Shown here: one piece after another, positions 54,010-62,998 of the stretch | How the letters are laid out: each line of letters begins with the position of its first letter | How positions within the stretch are numbered: position 1 is the stretch's first letter | NCBI GenBank assembly: GCA_023437365.1 | Contig: JAEZGK010000103.1 | Location: 124,001-188,000, forward strand | DNA length: 64,000 nt | Source: Bacillota bacterium | Lineage (GTDB): Bacteria; Bacillota; Clostridia; Lachnospirales; Lachnospiraceae | Reading direction: 5' to 3' | Position numbers and translations under genes: made by a program | Notes under the pieces: generated by a model | What the model was told of the DNA's origin: nothing | Seen by the model: the letters and a program-made list of their open reading frames with translations, nothing else | The model's database searches: none

Positions 54010-54948
54010 CTATTTGATACTTTTTTCAAAAACCCTCAGCTTTGCACTTTTTGATCTTTTATTATTTTCCAGTTCTTCCTCGGTGGGAAGAATTGGCTTT
54101 CTTGTAATCACTTTACCTGTTGGCACCTTACCGCATACGCATATCGGAAAGTTCGGAGGGCAGGTACATGGATTTTCGTTCGTCTTAAAGCTGGATTTCA
54201 CAATCCTGTCTTCCAGCGAATGAAAGGTTATGATACATAATCTCCCTCCCGGAGCCAGCAGCTCAATCATATCCTGTAGTGTTTCCTTTAATACTTCAAG
54301 CTCTCGATTAAGCTCGATTCGGATTGCCTGGAAGGTTCTTTTGGCAGGATGTCCTGTCGTAACCCGAAGCTTCATTGGAATTGCTGCTTTGATGGCTTCC
54401 ACCAGCTCAAAGGTAGTCTCAAGCGGCTTGTCCTGTCTCATCCTGACAATGTGTTTTGCAATGTTCTTTGCGAAGTTATCTTCTCCATAGTCCCGAATGA
54501 TACGGTAAAGCTCCATTTCGCTGTATCCATTGACTATGTCCTTTGCTGTCTTCGTATTCCTGGTGTCCATCCGCATATCCAGGGGAGCATCTTCCTTATA
54601 TGAAAATCCTCTTTCCGGTGTATCCAGCTGATAAGAGGATACTCCCAAATCAAGGAGGATACCATCCACCCGATCAAGCTGCAGGACTTGAAGCACCTGC
54701 TTCATCTCACGATAGTTGCTTCGAACAACTGTAACCTTATCCTTATATTCGGCCAATCTCTCTCCTGCTGCTGTAATAGCCGCTTCGTCCTGATCTATTC
54801 CGATCAGTCTTCCGATTGTCAGCCGCTTTGCGATCTCATAGGAATGGCCTCCGCCTCCCAGCGTGCCGTCCACGTAGATCCCATCCGGACGAATATTAAG
54901 ATTATCTATGGTTTCTTCCAATAATACTGATTTGTGTTCAAATGCCAT
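54010..54948 (-). CDS. rsmH: 16S rRNA (cytosine1402-N4)-methyltransferase RsmH
   Basis: Methylates C1402 of 16S rRNA in the ribosomal P site. The 312-residue protein starts with the family motif (HKSVLLEETIDNL), has the SAM-binding segment DGTLGGGGHS (near 27-36) and the DLGVSSYQLDTPERGFSY stretch. GGAGG precedes the ATG. It is the second gene of the division cluster after mraZ. Confidence 0.97.
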   Translation of the reverse strand: MAFEHKSVLLEETIDNLNIRPDGIYVDGTLGGGGHSYEIAKRLTIGRLIGIDQDEAAITAAGERLAEYKDKVTVVRSNYREMKQVLQVLQLDRVDGILLDLGVSSYQLDTPERGFSYKEDAPLDMRMDTRNTKTAKDIVNGYSEMELYRIIRDYGEDNFAKNIAKHIVRMRQDKPLETTFELVEAIKAAIPMKLRVTTGHPAKRTFQAIRIELNRELEVLKETLQDMIELLAPGGRLCIITFHSLEDRIVKSSFKTNENPCTCPPNFPICVCGKVPTGKVITRKPILPTEEELENNKRSKSAKLRVFEKSIK

Positions 54949-54979
54949 AACACCCTCCGGTTATAAGCTGCCCTGCCGT

Positions 54980-55408
54980 CTAGAAGCTGATTCCATACTG
55001 GGACATATGCTCCGCGATAGCATCCACATCATCGTAATCATTGTTATTCTCCCAACGTTCCTTGCTCCATATCTCTATTTTATTTAATACACCTACAAAA
55101 ACGATGTCTTTATCCAGTCCTGCGCTTTCGCGTAGCTTAGCAGGTATTAGAATTCTTCCCTGTTTATCCGCTTCGCATGCAGCAGCTTTTGCCATAAAGT
55201 AACGCTGCAGCTTTCTTGCTTCTTGTGTTCCCGGGAGCTTTAACAGTTCTTTTACAAAGTTTTGCCATTCTTCCTGCGGATATGCAAAAAGACATCCGTC
55301 CAAACCCATGGTAATAACGAATTCATCTCCAAGATCATCTCTGAATTTGGATGGTATGATTATTCTACCCTTGGAATCGATCGAATGATCAAATTCTCCC
55401 ATAAACAT
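54980..55408 (-). CDS. mraZ: MraZ, transcriptional regulator of the division cluster
   Basis: MraZ is an AbrB-like DNA-binding protein that controls its own dcw cluster. The 142-residue protein has two SpoVT-AbrB-like units with the family motif (DSKGRIIIPSKFRD near 12-25 and DKQGRILIPAKLRE near 82-95). GAGGTG lies 7 nt before the ATG. It heads the cluster, and its promoter is followed by repeated boxes that fit MraZ binding. Confidence 0.96.
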   Translation of the reverse strand: MFMGEFDHSIDSKGRIIIPSKFRDDLGDEFVITMGLDGCLFAYPQEEWQNFVKELLKLPGTQEARKLQRYFMAKAAACEADKQGRILIPAKLRESAGLDKDIVFVGVLNKIEIWSKERWENNNDYDDVDAIAEHMSQYGISF

Positions 55409-55431
55409 CTGGCTTCACCTCTTTACATTCC

Positions 55432-55478
55432 CCACTTTGATGGTAACTTGCGCCACTTTCCACCACTTCGCTCCACTT
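55432..55478 (-). promoter_or_regulatory. MraZ operator: four AAGTGG boxes
   Basis: AAGTGG on the minus strand occurs at 55478-55473, 55468-55463 and 55458-55453, exactly 10 bp apart, and again at 55437-55432, 21 bp on. They lie between the promoter and the mraZ start. Known MraZ operators are short direct repeats about one helical turn apart upstream of mraZ. Confidence 0.8.
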
Positions 55479-55486
55479 ATGTGATT

Positions 55487-55515
55487 ATTTTATATTAGTT
55501 TTGGGAATTTATCAA
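55487..55515 (-). promoter_or_regulatory. Promoter of the mraZ division cluster
   Basis: TTGATA (55515-55510), 17-bp spacer and TAAAAT (55492-55487) on the minus strand, directly upstream of the AAGTGG boxes. The -35 overlaps a 20-bp palindrome at 55506-55525 (AATTTATCA, AG, TGATAAATT). Confidence 0.7.
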
Positions 55516-55530
55516 GTGATAAATTGAAAA

Positions 55531-55577
55531 TAAAAGCCCACAAATCCTTATGATCGTAGGGTTTGTGAGCTTTTTCG
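55531..55577. terminator. Terminator between lgt and mraZ
   Basis: AAAGCCCACAAATCC (from 55533) pairs with GGGTTTGTGAGCTTT (55559-55573) with two mismatches. On the minus strand it is followed by TTTTATTTTC, so it ends the lgt transcript; on the plus strand by TTTTTC. Confidence 0.75.
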
Positions 55578-55702
55578 ATATTTATTCACAATATCTAGTG
55601 TTTATATCAAAAATCGAACAAATTATGTCAAGATATAGGCAAAAAATATAGAGCTTAGGAAATTAGACCTAAGCTCCCATTATGCTAACACGCTTTTCTA
55701 TA

Positions 55703-56644
55703 TTATCGCCTTTTTCGTCTGCTCAAGCTGAATCTTCTATAGGTCAGATAGGCTCCGGCAATCAAAGCCATCGCACCGGCCAGCAGCTGGGAAACAGCCA
55801 ACGGGGTACCCCATAAGAACAGCTGGTCCGTTCTCAATCCCTCTATCCATACTCTGCCGAGCCCATAGCCTACCAGATACAATAGAATAATCTCGCCGTC
55901 AAACTTCTTATGCCTGGTATAAAGCACGAGAAGAACCAAAAGACAAATATTCCAGAGTGACTCATAGAGGAAGGTAGGATGTACCTGAATATATCTGTCA
56001 CCGTCAATCATCACTGCCTTATCTCTGATTTCCAGTATTCTCTCGAGTGCTCCGGGTTTTCCTGAATACATATTCTGCAGCCTGGATACCGGAGTGGATT
56101 CTCGAAATACTCCGTCTACATCATTCACATTCAGCCGCATGGCAAATAATCCGTTCGAATACTTGCCGAAGGCCTCCCGGTTAAAGAAATTTCCCCACCG
56201 TCCGATGATCTGCCCGATGACCAACCCGATACAGCCTGTATCCGTCAAAAGCCAGAAATTATATTTCTTGATTTTCGCAAAAACGACTGCGGCCAATACT
56301 GCCCCGATGATCCCACCGTAGATTGCGAGCCCCCCTGTTCTCGTGTTAAATACTGACCAGGGATGATCCGCGAATTCCTCCAGAGTAAAAATGACGTAGT
56401 AAGCTCTGGCTCCGATTACGGCAGCAACAATAGCCACGAGGGCAAAATCCAGATACACTTCCGTATTTTGACCCGTCCTCTTTGCCATCCATTCTGCCAT
56501 CAGCCAGCCGCATAGCATACCAAAGCCTATAATGATTCCATAAAGTGCTACATCATAGCCAAAGACATTGATGCCCGTCGCGACTTGCTCCAATGCAATC
56601 CCCAAATTGGGGAAATAGATATCCGAACCATAAATTATATTCAT
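55703..56644 (-). CDS. lgt: Prolipoprotein diacylglyceryl transferase
   Basis: Adds the diacylglyceryl group to lipoprotein precursors in the membrane. The 313-residue protein has seven hydrophobic segments, the motif GGLAIYGGIIGA, the Lgt signature GRWGNFFNREAFG, and the HPTFLYESLWN segment near residue 228. A basic C-terminal tail follows. A terminator lies behind it. The gap to ychF (100 nt) shows no clear promoter. Confidence 0.96.
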   Translation of the reverse strand: MNIIYGSDIYFPNLGIALEQVATGINVFGYDVALYGIIIGFGMLCGWLMAEWMAKRTGQNTEVYLDFALVAIVAAVIGARAYYVIFTLEEFADHPWSVFNTRTGGLAIYGGIIGAVLAAVVFAKIKKYNFWLLTDTGCIGLVIGQIIGRWGNFFNREAFGKYSNGLFAMRLNVNDVDGVFRESTPVSRLQNMYSGKPGALERILEIRDKAVMIDGDRYIQVHPTFLYESLWNICLLVLLVLYTRHKKFDGEIILLYLVGYGLGRVWIEGLRTDQLFLWGTPLAVSQLLAGAMALIAGAYLTYRRFSLSRRKRR

Positions 56645-56745
56645 AACGATTACTCACTCTTTCAGAGAACATCTGTAAACATTCAATTTAAGGCATCGCT
56701 GCTTGTGCAAGCTATAAATTAAAGTATCTCGGTTTCATAGATCAG

Positions 56746-57843
56746 TTATACATTAAAACGGAATAGAACCACATCCCCGTCCTGAACCACATACTCCTTG
56801 CCTTCAGAACGTACCAGACCCTTTTCTTTCGCTGCGTTATAATTGCCGCATTCAACAAGATTATGATAATTCACGATTTCAGCACGAATAAAACCACGCT
56901 CAAAATCAGAATGAATCTTACCGGCTGCCTGTGGTGCTTTTGTACCTACCTGAATGGTCCAAGCTCTGGTTTCCTTAGGCCCTGCTGTCAGATAGCTGAT
57001 CAGTCCGAGAATATGATAGCTTGCCTTAATGAGTTTCTCAAGCCCGGATTCCTTTAAGCCAAGTTCCTCTAAGAACATACGCTTTTCATCGTCCTCAAGC
57101 TCAGCAATCTCCTGTTCAATCTGGGCGCAGATGACAAAAACCTCGGAAGCCTCCTGCTCCGCGATGCTACGTACTTTTTTTACATAATCATTATCGGCTC
57201 CGTCCTCAGCCAGATCCTCTTCTTTCACATTAGCGGCATAGATTACCGGCTTTGCTGTTAAGAGATTATAACTGTCAAACAGTACCTGCTCCTCATCATC
57301 TTCGGGACGGAAGACCTTAGCCATCTTCCCTTCCTCCAGAAGAGCTTTCAATCGCTCCTGCATTACAAGCTCTTTTGCGAGTGCCTTATCGTTTTTAGAC
57401 CCCTTAATGGTCTTGGACATTCTACGTTCCAATATTTCCAGATCCGAAAAGATTAATTCCAGATTTATGGTCTCGATATCTCTTACCGGATTCACCGACC
57501 CATCCACATGAATCACGTTACTGTCCTCAAAACAGCGAACAACATGAACGATAGCATCAACCTCTCTGATATTGGATAAGAACTGATTTCCGAGTCCTTC
57601 TCCCTTGGAGGCACCCTTTACCAGGCCCGCAATATCCACAAACTCAATGACTGCCGGAACGATTTTCTCGGAATGATATAACTCTCCCAATACCTGAAGC
57701 CGTTCATCGGGAACCGGAACGATACCGACATTGGGATCAATGGTACAAAACGGATAATTGGCAGATTCCGCACCTGCCTTTGTTAAAGAATTGAAAAGTG
57801 TGCTCTTACCTACATTGGGCAAGCCTACAATGCCTAACTTCAT
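56746..57843 (-). CDS. ychF: YchF/OLA1-type translation-associated GTPase
   Basis: A ribosome-associated P-loop NTPase that prefers ATP in some species. The 365-residue protein has the G1 loop GLPNVGKST (7-15), the G3 region with DIAGLVKGASKG, a coiled-coil insert and a C-terminal TGS domain (ETRAWTIQVGTKAPQAAGKIH). AAAGGAG precedes the ATG. Conserved in nearly all bacteria; no local anomaly. Confidence 0.96.
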   Translation of the reverse strand: MKLGIVGLPNVGKSTLFNSLTKAGAESANYPFCTIDPNVGIVPVPDERLQVLGELYHSEKIVPAVIEFVDIAGLVKGASKGEGLGNQFLSNIREVDAIVHVVRCFEDSNVIHVDGSVNPVRDIETINLELIFSDLEILERRMSKTIKGSKNDKALAKELVMQERLKALLEEGKMAKVFRPEDDEEQVLFDSYNLLTAKPVIYAANVKEEDLAEDGADNDYVKKVRSIAEQEASEVFVICAQIEQEIAELEDDEKRMFLEELGLKESGLEKLIKASYHILGLISYLTAGPKETRAWTIQVGTKAPQAAGKIHSDFERGFIRAEIVNYHNLVECGNYNAAKEKGLVRSEGKEYVVQDGDVVLFRFNV

Positions 57844-57900
57844 AATTTATTTATCTCCTTTGTTTTACTGGGCTTTGGCTAATTCATTTTGGATATAAGA

Positions 57901-58560
57901 CTAATCTCTGGTCTCCATGACCAATATAATTCCCTCCCGAAACTCAACCCTTGCAGTCTCATCAACGATTTCGTTGCTGATTCCAAGGCTGCTTCCGGGT
58001 GATAGGACTACATCGTCGAGCGGATAATAAAAGCCCTTCAGAGTCAGGCCCTTGACTGCTTCGCCAAAGGGCAGCAGTGATACATAATCTCCGAATTGTG
58101 TGGATTTTTCTATATGAAAGCTTTCTTGCTTCAGATAAAGCTTATTATTCTGATCTACGATGAATGCATCTACCTTGTGCTGGAGCAAAAGCATCAGCAG
58201 ATGGACATTCGCCAGTGTATGATCCAGACGACTTCCGGTCGCTCCTACAATTGTTATACTTGAGGGAGTATGCTTCAAGGCAAGTTCTATGGCGATCTGC
58301 GTATCCGTCTTATCCTTCTCCCTTGGATAGGTTTTAATCGGTGCAGAATGATTACGATACCGGTTCAGGATTGCTTCCGGAACCGAATCAAAATCTCCGA
58401 CAATATAATCCGGCAATATCCTCACGCGATCGGCAGATATCAGACCACTGTCCGCGACGATGATCAGGTTAAAATTCTCCTGTATGAAAAGCTTTGACAG
58501 AAATTCCTCGTCCGTCCGTCCGCCTGTGATAATCAGTACTTTATTTTCATTTTTAATCAT
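57901..58560 (-). CDS. Thiamine pyrophosphokinase
   Basis: Converts thiamine to thiamine diphosphate using ATP. The 219-residue protein has the family motifs VADSGL, DYIVGDFDS, KDKTDTQIA and GATGSRLDHTLANV. GGAG lies 6 nt before the ATG at 58560; the 34-codon longer frame runs into rpe. It follows rsgA and rpe, the conserved Firmicute order, although the three functions are not related biochemically. Confidence 0.93.
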   Translation of the reverse strand: MIKNENKVLIITGGRTDEEFLSKLFIQENFNLIIVADSGLISADRVRILPDYIVGDFDSVPEAILNRYRNHSAPIKTYPREKDKTDTQIAIELALKHTPSSITIVGATGSRLDHTLANVHLLMLLLQHKVDAFIVDQNNKLYLKQESFHIEKSTQFGDYVSLLPFGEAVKGLTLKGFYYPLDDVVLSPGSSLGISNEIVDETARVEFREGIILVMETRD

Positions 58561-58579
58561 AACCATCTCCAGTTCGTAA

Positions 58580-59239
58580 TTACCGGCACCTTGAAAACAC
58601 CTGACGAAAGTCTGAGATATTTTTTGTAATATCACCCTTAAATACCGAAGTACCGGAGACAATTACATTAGCTCCGGCATGAATTGCCTGCTCCACATTA
58701 TCAATGGTTATCCCACCGTCAACCTCTATATCCAGCCGGAGCCCCAACTCATCTGCAAGCCTCCTGAGCTCCTGTACCTTCTCCAGTGTACCAGGAATCA
58801 TCGCTTGTCCGCCAAAGCCAGGGTTAACTGTCATGACCAGAACCATATCTAAGTCCCGTAGGATATATTTAAGAACCCCGAGTGGAGTTGCCGGATTTAA
58901 GGATACTCCTGCCTTTAAGCCAAGTTCTTTAATTTTGGTGACAGTTCTATGAAGATGCGTGCATGCCTCGGCATGTACCGTGATGATATCGGCTCCGGCT
59001 GCCTTAAAGTCCTCCAGATACCTGATCGGCTCCGTCAGCATTAGGTGAACATCAAAAATAAGCTTCGAATTCTTTCTGATCGAAGCTATTACAGGCATAC
59101 CAAAACTTATGCTGGGAACATAGTTCCCATCCATGACATCAATATGAAGATATTCTGCTCCAGACTGCTCCACTTCTGCAATCTGCTCTCCAAGTTTATT
59201 AAAATCAGCCGCCAATATAGACGGGGCAAGTTTCACCAT
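58580..59239 (-). CDS. rpe: Ribulose-phosphate 3-epimerase
   Basis: Interconverts ribulose 5-phosphate and xylulose 5-phosphate in the pentose phosphate pathway. The 219-residue TIM barrel has the motifs LAPSILAADF, HIDVMDGNYVP (catalytic Asp and metal-binding His), FDVHLMLTEP, VNPGFGGQ and DIEVDGGI. GGAGG lies 5 nt before the ATG at 59239. It starts 13 nt after rsgA. Confidence 0.96.
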   Translation of the reverse strand: MVKLAPSILAADFNKLGEQIAEVEQSGAEYLHIDVMDGNYVPSISFGMPVIASIRKNSKLIFDVHLMLTEPIRYLEDFKAAGADIITVHAEACTHLHRTVTKIKELGLKAGVSLNPATPLGVLKYILRDLDMVLVMTVNPGFGGQAMIPGTLEKVQELRRLADELGLRLDIEVDGGITIDNVEQAIHAGANVIVSGTSVFKGDITKNISDFRQVFSRCR

Positions 59240-59252
59240 AGTATCCTCCATT

Positions 59253-60134
59253 CTAGTAGCGCTTCTGGTTTTTTAATTCCTCATATAAAGTTACATAATT
59301 CTCATAACGAAGCTTGCTGATCTTATGCTCCTTCAGAGCATCCTTCACTGCACAGCCCGGCTCATTTAGATGATTGCAGCCGATAAAACGGCATTCTGTT
59401 TCCAAATCTCGAAACTCCACAAAATAATCCTTCAATTCCTCCTTCTCGATCTCATCGATGTATAAGGAACTGAAGCCCGGAGTATCCATAAGATACGTAC
59501 CCTCTTCCACATAAATCAGCTCGGAATGCCTTGTTGTATGCTTTCCGCGCTTGATTTTCTCGCTGATATTCCCGGTCTCCATATTGGCTTCCGGCTGTAT
59601 CAGGTTAATGAAAGTAGATTTGCCGACACCGGAGGGTCCGGCCAATACGGTAGTCTTCCCTCTCAACTTCTCATACAGCATTGCTGTACCTTCCCTCTGC
59701 AGCATGCTGGTAAAGACCACCTCATAACCACAGAGCCGGTAAGTATCTCGAAGTATTGAGACTTCATTCTCTGAGACGATATCCATTTTATTAAAGCAGA
59801 CGATCGCACTTACCTGCTGCTTCTGCATCATAATCAGGAATCGGTCCAGAAGATTTAGATTTGGATCAGGCTCCGCTGCTGCAAATATGACCATTGCTTG
59901 GTCCACATTCGCAACAGCGGGCCGAATCAATTCATTCTTTCTCGGTAAAATTCGGGTGATGGTTCCATTTCCCGCCGGCTGATCTTCGGTATCTATCTCT
60001 ACATCATCACCAACAAGAGGTTTGATTTTCTGATTACGGAAAATTCCTTTCGCCTTACACTCAAAAATCATGTTGGTTTGCGGTGCATGTACATAATAAA
60101 AACCTGCAATACCTTTGATAATCTTACCTTTCAA
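59253..60134 (-). CDS. rsgA: RsgA, 30S ribosome assembly GTPase (TTG start)
   Basis: Circularly permuted GTPase that checks 30S maturation. The 293-residue protein has an N-terminal OB fold, then G4 NKMD (115-118) before G1 GPSGVGKS (166-173) and G3 DTPGF, which is the permuted order, and a C-terminal zinc site (CRFIGCNHLNEPGC). Start is TTG (60134) with GGAGG 6 nt upstream inside the end of prkC. Confidence 0.96.
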   Translation of the reverse strand: MKGKIIKGIAGFYYVHAPQTNMIFECKAKGIFRNQKIKPLVGDDVEIDTEDQPAGNGTITRILPRKNELIRPAVANVDQAMVIFAAAEPDPNLNLLDRFLIMMQKQQVSAIVCFNKMDIVSENEVSILRDTYRLCGYEVVFTSMLQREGTAMLYEKLRGKTTVLAGPSGVGKSTFINLIQPEANMETGNISEKIKRGKHTTRHSELIYVEEGTYLMDTPGFSSLYIDEIEKEELKDYFVEFRDLETECRFIGCNHLNEPGCAVKDALKEHKISKLRYENYVTLYEELKNQKRY

Positions 60135-60135
60135 G

Positions 60136-62235
60136 CTATTCCTCCACAGGTGAAAATTCTATGGTCCAGGTAGTTTCCGTATCTCCGGGAGCAATAAAGA
60201 GCGCTCCATCCACATACATTCTTACAGTACCTACAGTTGAGCTGTCACTTACTTGAGAAACAGTGTAAGGGAAATCGGTATTAGAAAGAGGACCTTCAAA
60301 TATCGTGGTCAGGGTTCCATCCTGCTCCATCTCCAGGACAATATCTGCATCTTCAGTGACGATGTAATCAAACGGGTTTACATCTATGGCTACCGAACCA
60401 CTGTAAAGCTGATCCGTATCTTCTAATCCTGAGCTTACGATAATGTCAATTAAAGTTCCGGAATCTACTTTTTGTCCGGCTGTATTACTCTGATAGGTTA
60501 CGATACCCTTATCATAGGTGTCAGAGCTTTCGTAGGATACGTTACCCTTCACCAGACCCTCTTTCGTCAATGCTTCTGTAGCAGCCTTCTCGGAAAGTCC
60601 GATCAGGCTCGGTACTGTGGATTGCTTATTTTCAGAGCCTGAGCTTACCATGACGGTAACAGTATCTCCGCTTTTAGCGGTAGTCTGTCTTGCAGGATTG
60701 GTCTCGATGACACGTCCCAGTTCTATCTCATCGCTGGCTATATATTCATGCTTCAGCTTTAAGCCCAGTTCCTTCAGCTTCTTATCTGCCTGCTCTTCAG
60801 TCAGCCCATATACATTCGGAATCTCGAAGGCTTCCGGTCCTAAGCTGATGGTCAGTAGCACAACAGAGGATTGCTCTACTTCATTTCCTGCCTGTGGATA
60901 TTGCAGCATTACCTTGCCTTCTTCAATGGTATCTGAATATTCCTCCGTATATCTAACATCAGCAGTTGCAGCAAGTGCTTTTATAGACGCCTCTGCATCC
61001 TCCTTGGTCAGTCCGAGGACATCGGGTACTTCATAAACTACTGCATTCGGACCGGGCGTAGGTATCTCTGTCAAATCTGTTGCAGGGGTAACACTGACTT
61101 CAATTCCGGGATTCTCTGCAGGATCCTTCTTACTGCCTCGGGTGGAAATAAACCAGATGACAGAGCCTACGATCAGGATAGCAAGAATGACGATTGCCAC
61201 GATGCTGCCCACCATGAACATTTTCTCCACCTTACTGTCGACCGTATCAAGATCCTCATCCTCATCCTCAAGCATTTTCTTTGCCTGAAGACTTCTTGTG
61301 TCCCGAAGATTTTCGTCAAGATATACTCCGCTATTTATTTTTCCCAAGTCATCTGAAATATTAATGGTAGGGGAATCACTGGATACAAATGCGGGGATTT
61401 GTACAAAATCTCCGTCCGGATTGGATATCGCCCGCTTTAAATCAGCAATCAGTTCAGATGCGGAATGGTATCTTCTTTCCGGGCGTTTCTGCATACATTT
61501 CTGAACTATCTTATCAACACTGACGGGAATCTCCGGGTCCAGCTCACGCAGGGGCATAGCTTCTCCCTGAATGTGAAGGAGTGCAACGGATACGGTATTA
61601 TCTCCGGCGAATGGAACCTTGCCGGAAAGCATCTCGTATAAGGTAACACCTAAGGAATAGATGTCACTCTTCTCATCGCTGTATCCGCCTCTTGCTTGCT
61701 CCGGAGACAAATAATGCACTGAGCCCATCGCATTGGAGGTAATTGTATTTGAATTGGTTGCCTTCGCGATACCAAAATCAGTCACCTTTACTTTTCCATC
61801 TCTGGAAATTATTATGTTCTGCGGCTTAATATCCCTATGAATTATGTGATTGTCATGTGCTGCTTCCATACCCTGAGCAATCTGAATACCAATACCGACT
61901 GCCTCCTTGATATCAAGCTTTCCCTTACGTTCAATGAAACGTTTCAGGGTAATTCCCTCTACCAGCTCCATAACGATATAATGCAGACCACTGTCATCTC
62001 CGACATCATAGACATTTACGATGTTGGGATGAGATAAGCCCGCAGCAGATTGAGCTTCCGCTCTGAATTTATTCACAAAGCTTTTATCACTTGAATATTC
62101 CGGCTTTAATACCTTTATCGCCACGAATCTGTTCAATCTCTGGTCTCTGGCCTTGTATACATCAGCCATACCTCCTGATCCTACCTTATCAATGATTTCA
62201 TAGCGATCGCTGATAATCATACCGGGTTTTAACAT
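60136..62235 (-). CDS. prkC: PrkC, membrane serine/threonine kinase with PASTA repeats
   Basis: Senses muropeptides or lipid II and phosphorylates cell-wall and growth regulators. The 699-residue protein has an N-terminal Hanks-type kinase (GSGGMADVY loop at 19-27, Lys41, catalytic HRD at 133-135, DFG in VTDFGIAKA), a juxtamembrane segment, one membrane helix at about 337-362, three PASTA repeats (about 395-600) and a C-terminal beta domain. It follows stp, its phosphatase, and precedes rsgA, the classical Firmicute gene order. Confidence 0.96.
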   Translation of the reverse strand: MLKPGMIISDRYEIIDKVGSGGMADVYKARDQRLNRFVAIKVLKPEYSSDKSFVNKFRAEAQSAAGLSHPNIVNVYDVGDDSGLHYIVMELVEGITLKRFIERKGKLDIKEAVGIGIQIAQGMEAAHDNHIIHRDIKPQNIIISRDGKVKVTDFGIAKATNSNTITSNAMGSVHYLSPEQARGGYSDEKSDIYSLGVTLYEMLSGKVPFAGDNTVSVALLHIQGEAMPLRELDPEIPVSVDKIVQKCMQKRPERRYHSASELIADLKRAISNPDGDFVQIPAFVSSDSPTINISDDLGKINSGVYLDENLRDTRSLQAKKMLEDEDEDLDTVDSKVEKMFMVGSIVAIVILAILIVGSVIWFISTRGSKKDPAENPGIEVSVTPATDLTEIPTPGPNAVVYEVPDVLGLTKEDAEASIKALAATADVRYTEEYSDTIEEGKVMLQYPQAGNEVEQSSVVLLTISLGPEAFEIPNVYGLTEEQADKKLKELGLKLKHEYIASDEIELGRVIETNPARQTTAKSGDTVTVMVSSGSENKQSTVPSLIGLSEKAATEALTKEGLVKGNVSYESSDTYDKGIVTYQSNTAGQKVDSGTLIDIIVSSGLEDTDQLYSGSVAIDVNPFDYIVTEDADIVLEMEQDGTLTTIFEGPLSNTDFPYTVSQVSDSSTVGTVRMYVDGALFIAPGDTETTWTIEFSPVEE

Positions 62236-62252
62236 ATTAGTTCACCTCATTT

Positions 62253-62972
62253 TCATACTTTAATAATAATGATTGCAATATTATCCCTACCGCCGTTTTC
62301 ATTCGCACACTTTACCAGATCCTTGGCAGCAGCTTCAGGATCGTCATTTTCCTTGATGATCCTTTCGATTGTCTCGTCCTCCAGCATATTGGTCAGGCCA
62401 TCCGAGCACATAAGTACAGTATCTCCGTCTTCCAGATTAACTTCAAAAAAGTCAGGTTCCACGGTCTCATTCACACCGATGGCTCTGGTTATTATGTTCT
62501 TGTTTGGATGGCATCGGGCTTCGCTTCTGTCCAGCTCGCCGGTCTTTACCATAGCCTCCACCAGACTGTGGTCCTCCGTGACCTGCCTGATCTGTTCTCC
62601 AATGACATATAGTCTGCTATCTCCAATATTGGCAACATACATCTCTTTATCGAATATGGTTGCCGCCACAAAGGTAGTTCCCATACCTTCTAACTCACTT
62701 TGTTCCATTGCTTCATTTCGAAGAGCTTCATTCGTCTGCCTGATTGCCGATTCGACCAAAGCGATTGGCGAGTTCAGCTCGCTCTCCTCTATCTTTTGGC
62801 GAAAAAACTCAACACAGTATCTTGAAGCATAATCTCCAGCATTATGTCCTCCCATACCGTCCGCAACTACGAACAGATTCGGCAGCCTGCCAACGGCAGC
62901 TTCGCTGCAAAAGACGTAATCCTGGTTTATCCTCCGTCGTTCTCCAATATCTGTTATTGAAAATGCTTTCAA
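62253..62972 (-). CDS. stp: Stp/PrpC, PP2C-type protein phosphatase (TTG start)
   Basis: Dephosphorylates PrkC and its targets. The 239-residue protein has PP2C metal-binding motifs (NQDYVF, VVADGMGGHNAGDYAS, DTVLMCSDGLTN, GGRDNIAII). The frame opens 10 codons earlier, but GGAGGT lies 6 nt before a TTG at 62972, which gives the usual MKAFSITDIG start. It lies between rlmN and prkC. Confidence 0.94.
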   Translation of the reverse strand: MKAFSITDIGERRRINQDYVFCSEAAVGRLPNLFVVADGMGGHNAGDYASRYCVEFFRQKIEESELNSPIALVESAIRQTNEALRNEAMEQSELEGMGTTFVAATIFDKEMYVANIGDSRLYVIGEQIRQVTEDHSLVEAMVKTGELDRSEARCHPNKNIITRAIGVNETVEPDFFEVNLEDGDTVLMCSDGLTNMLEDETIERIIKENDDPEAAAKDLVKCANENGGRDNIAIIIIKV

Positions 62973-62998
62973 GACTGCACCTCCCAGTTCACGCAACA

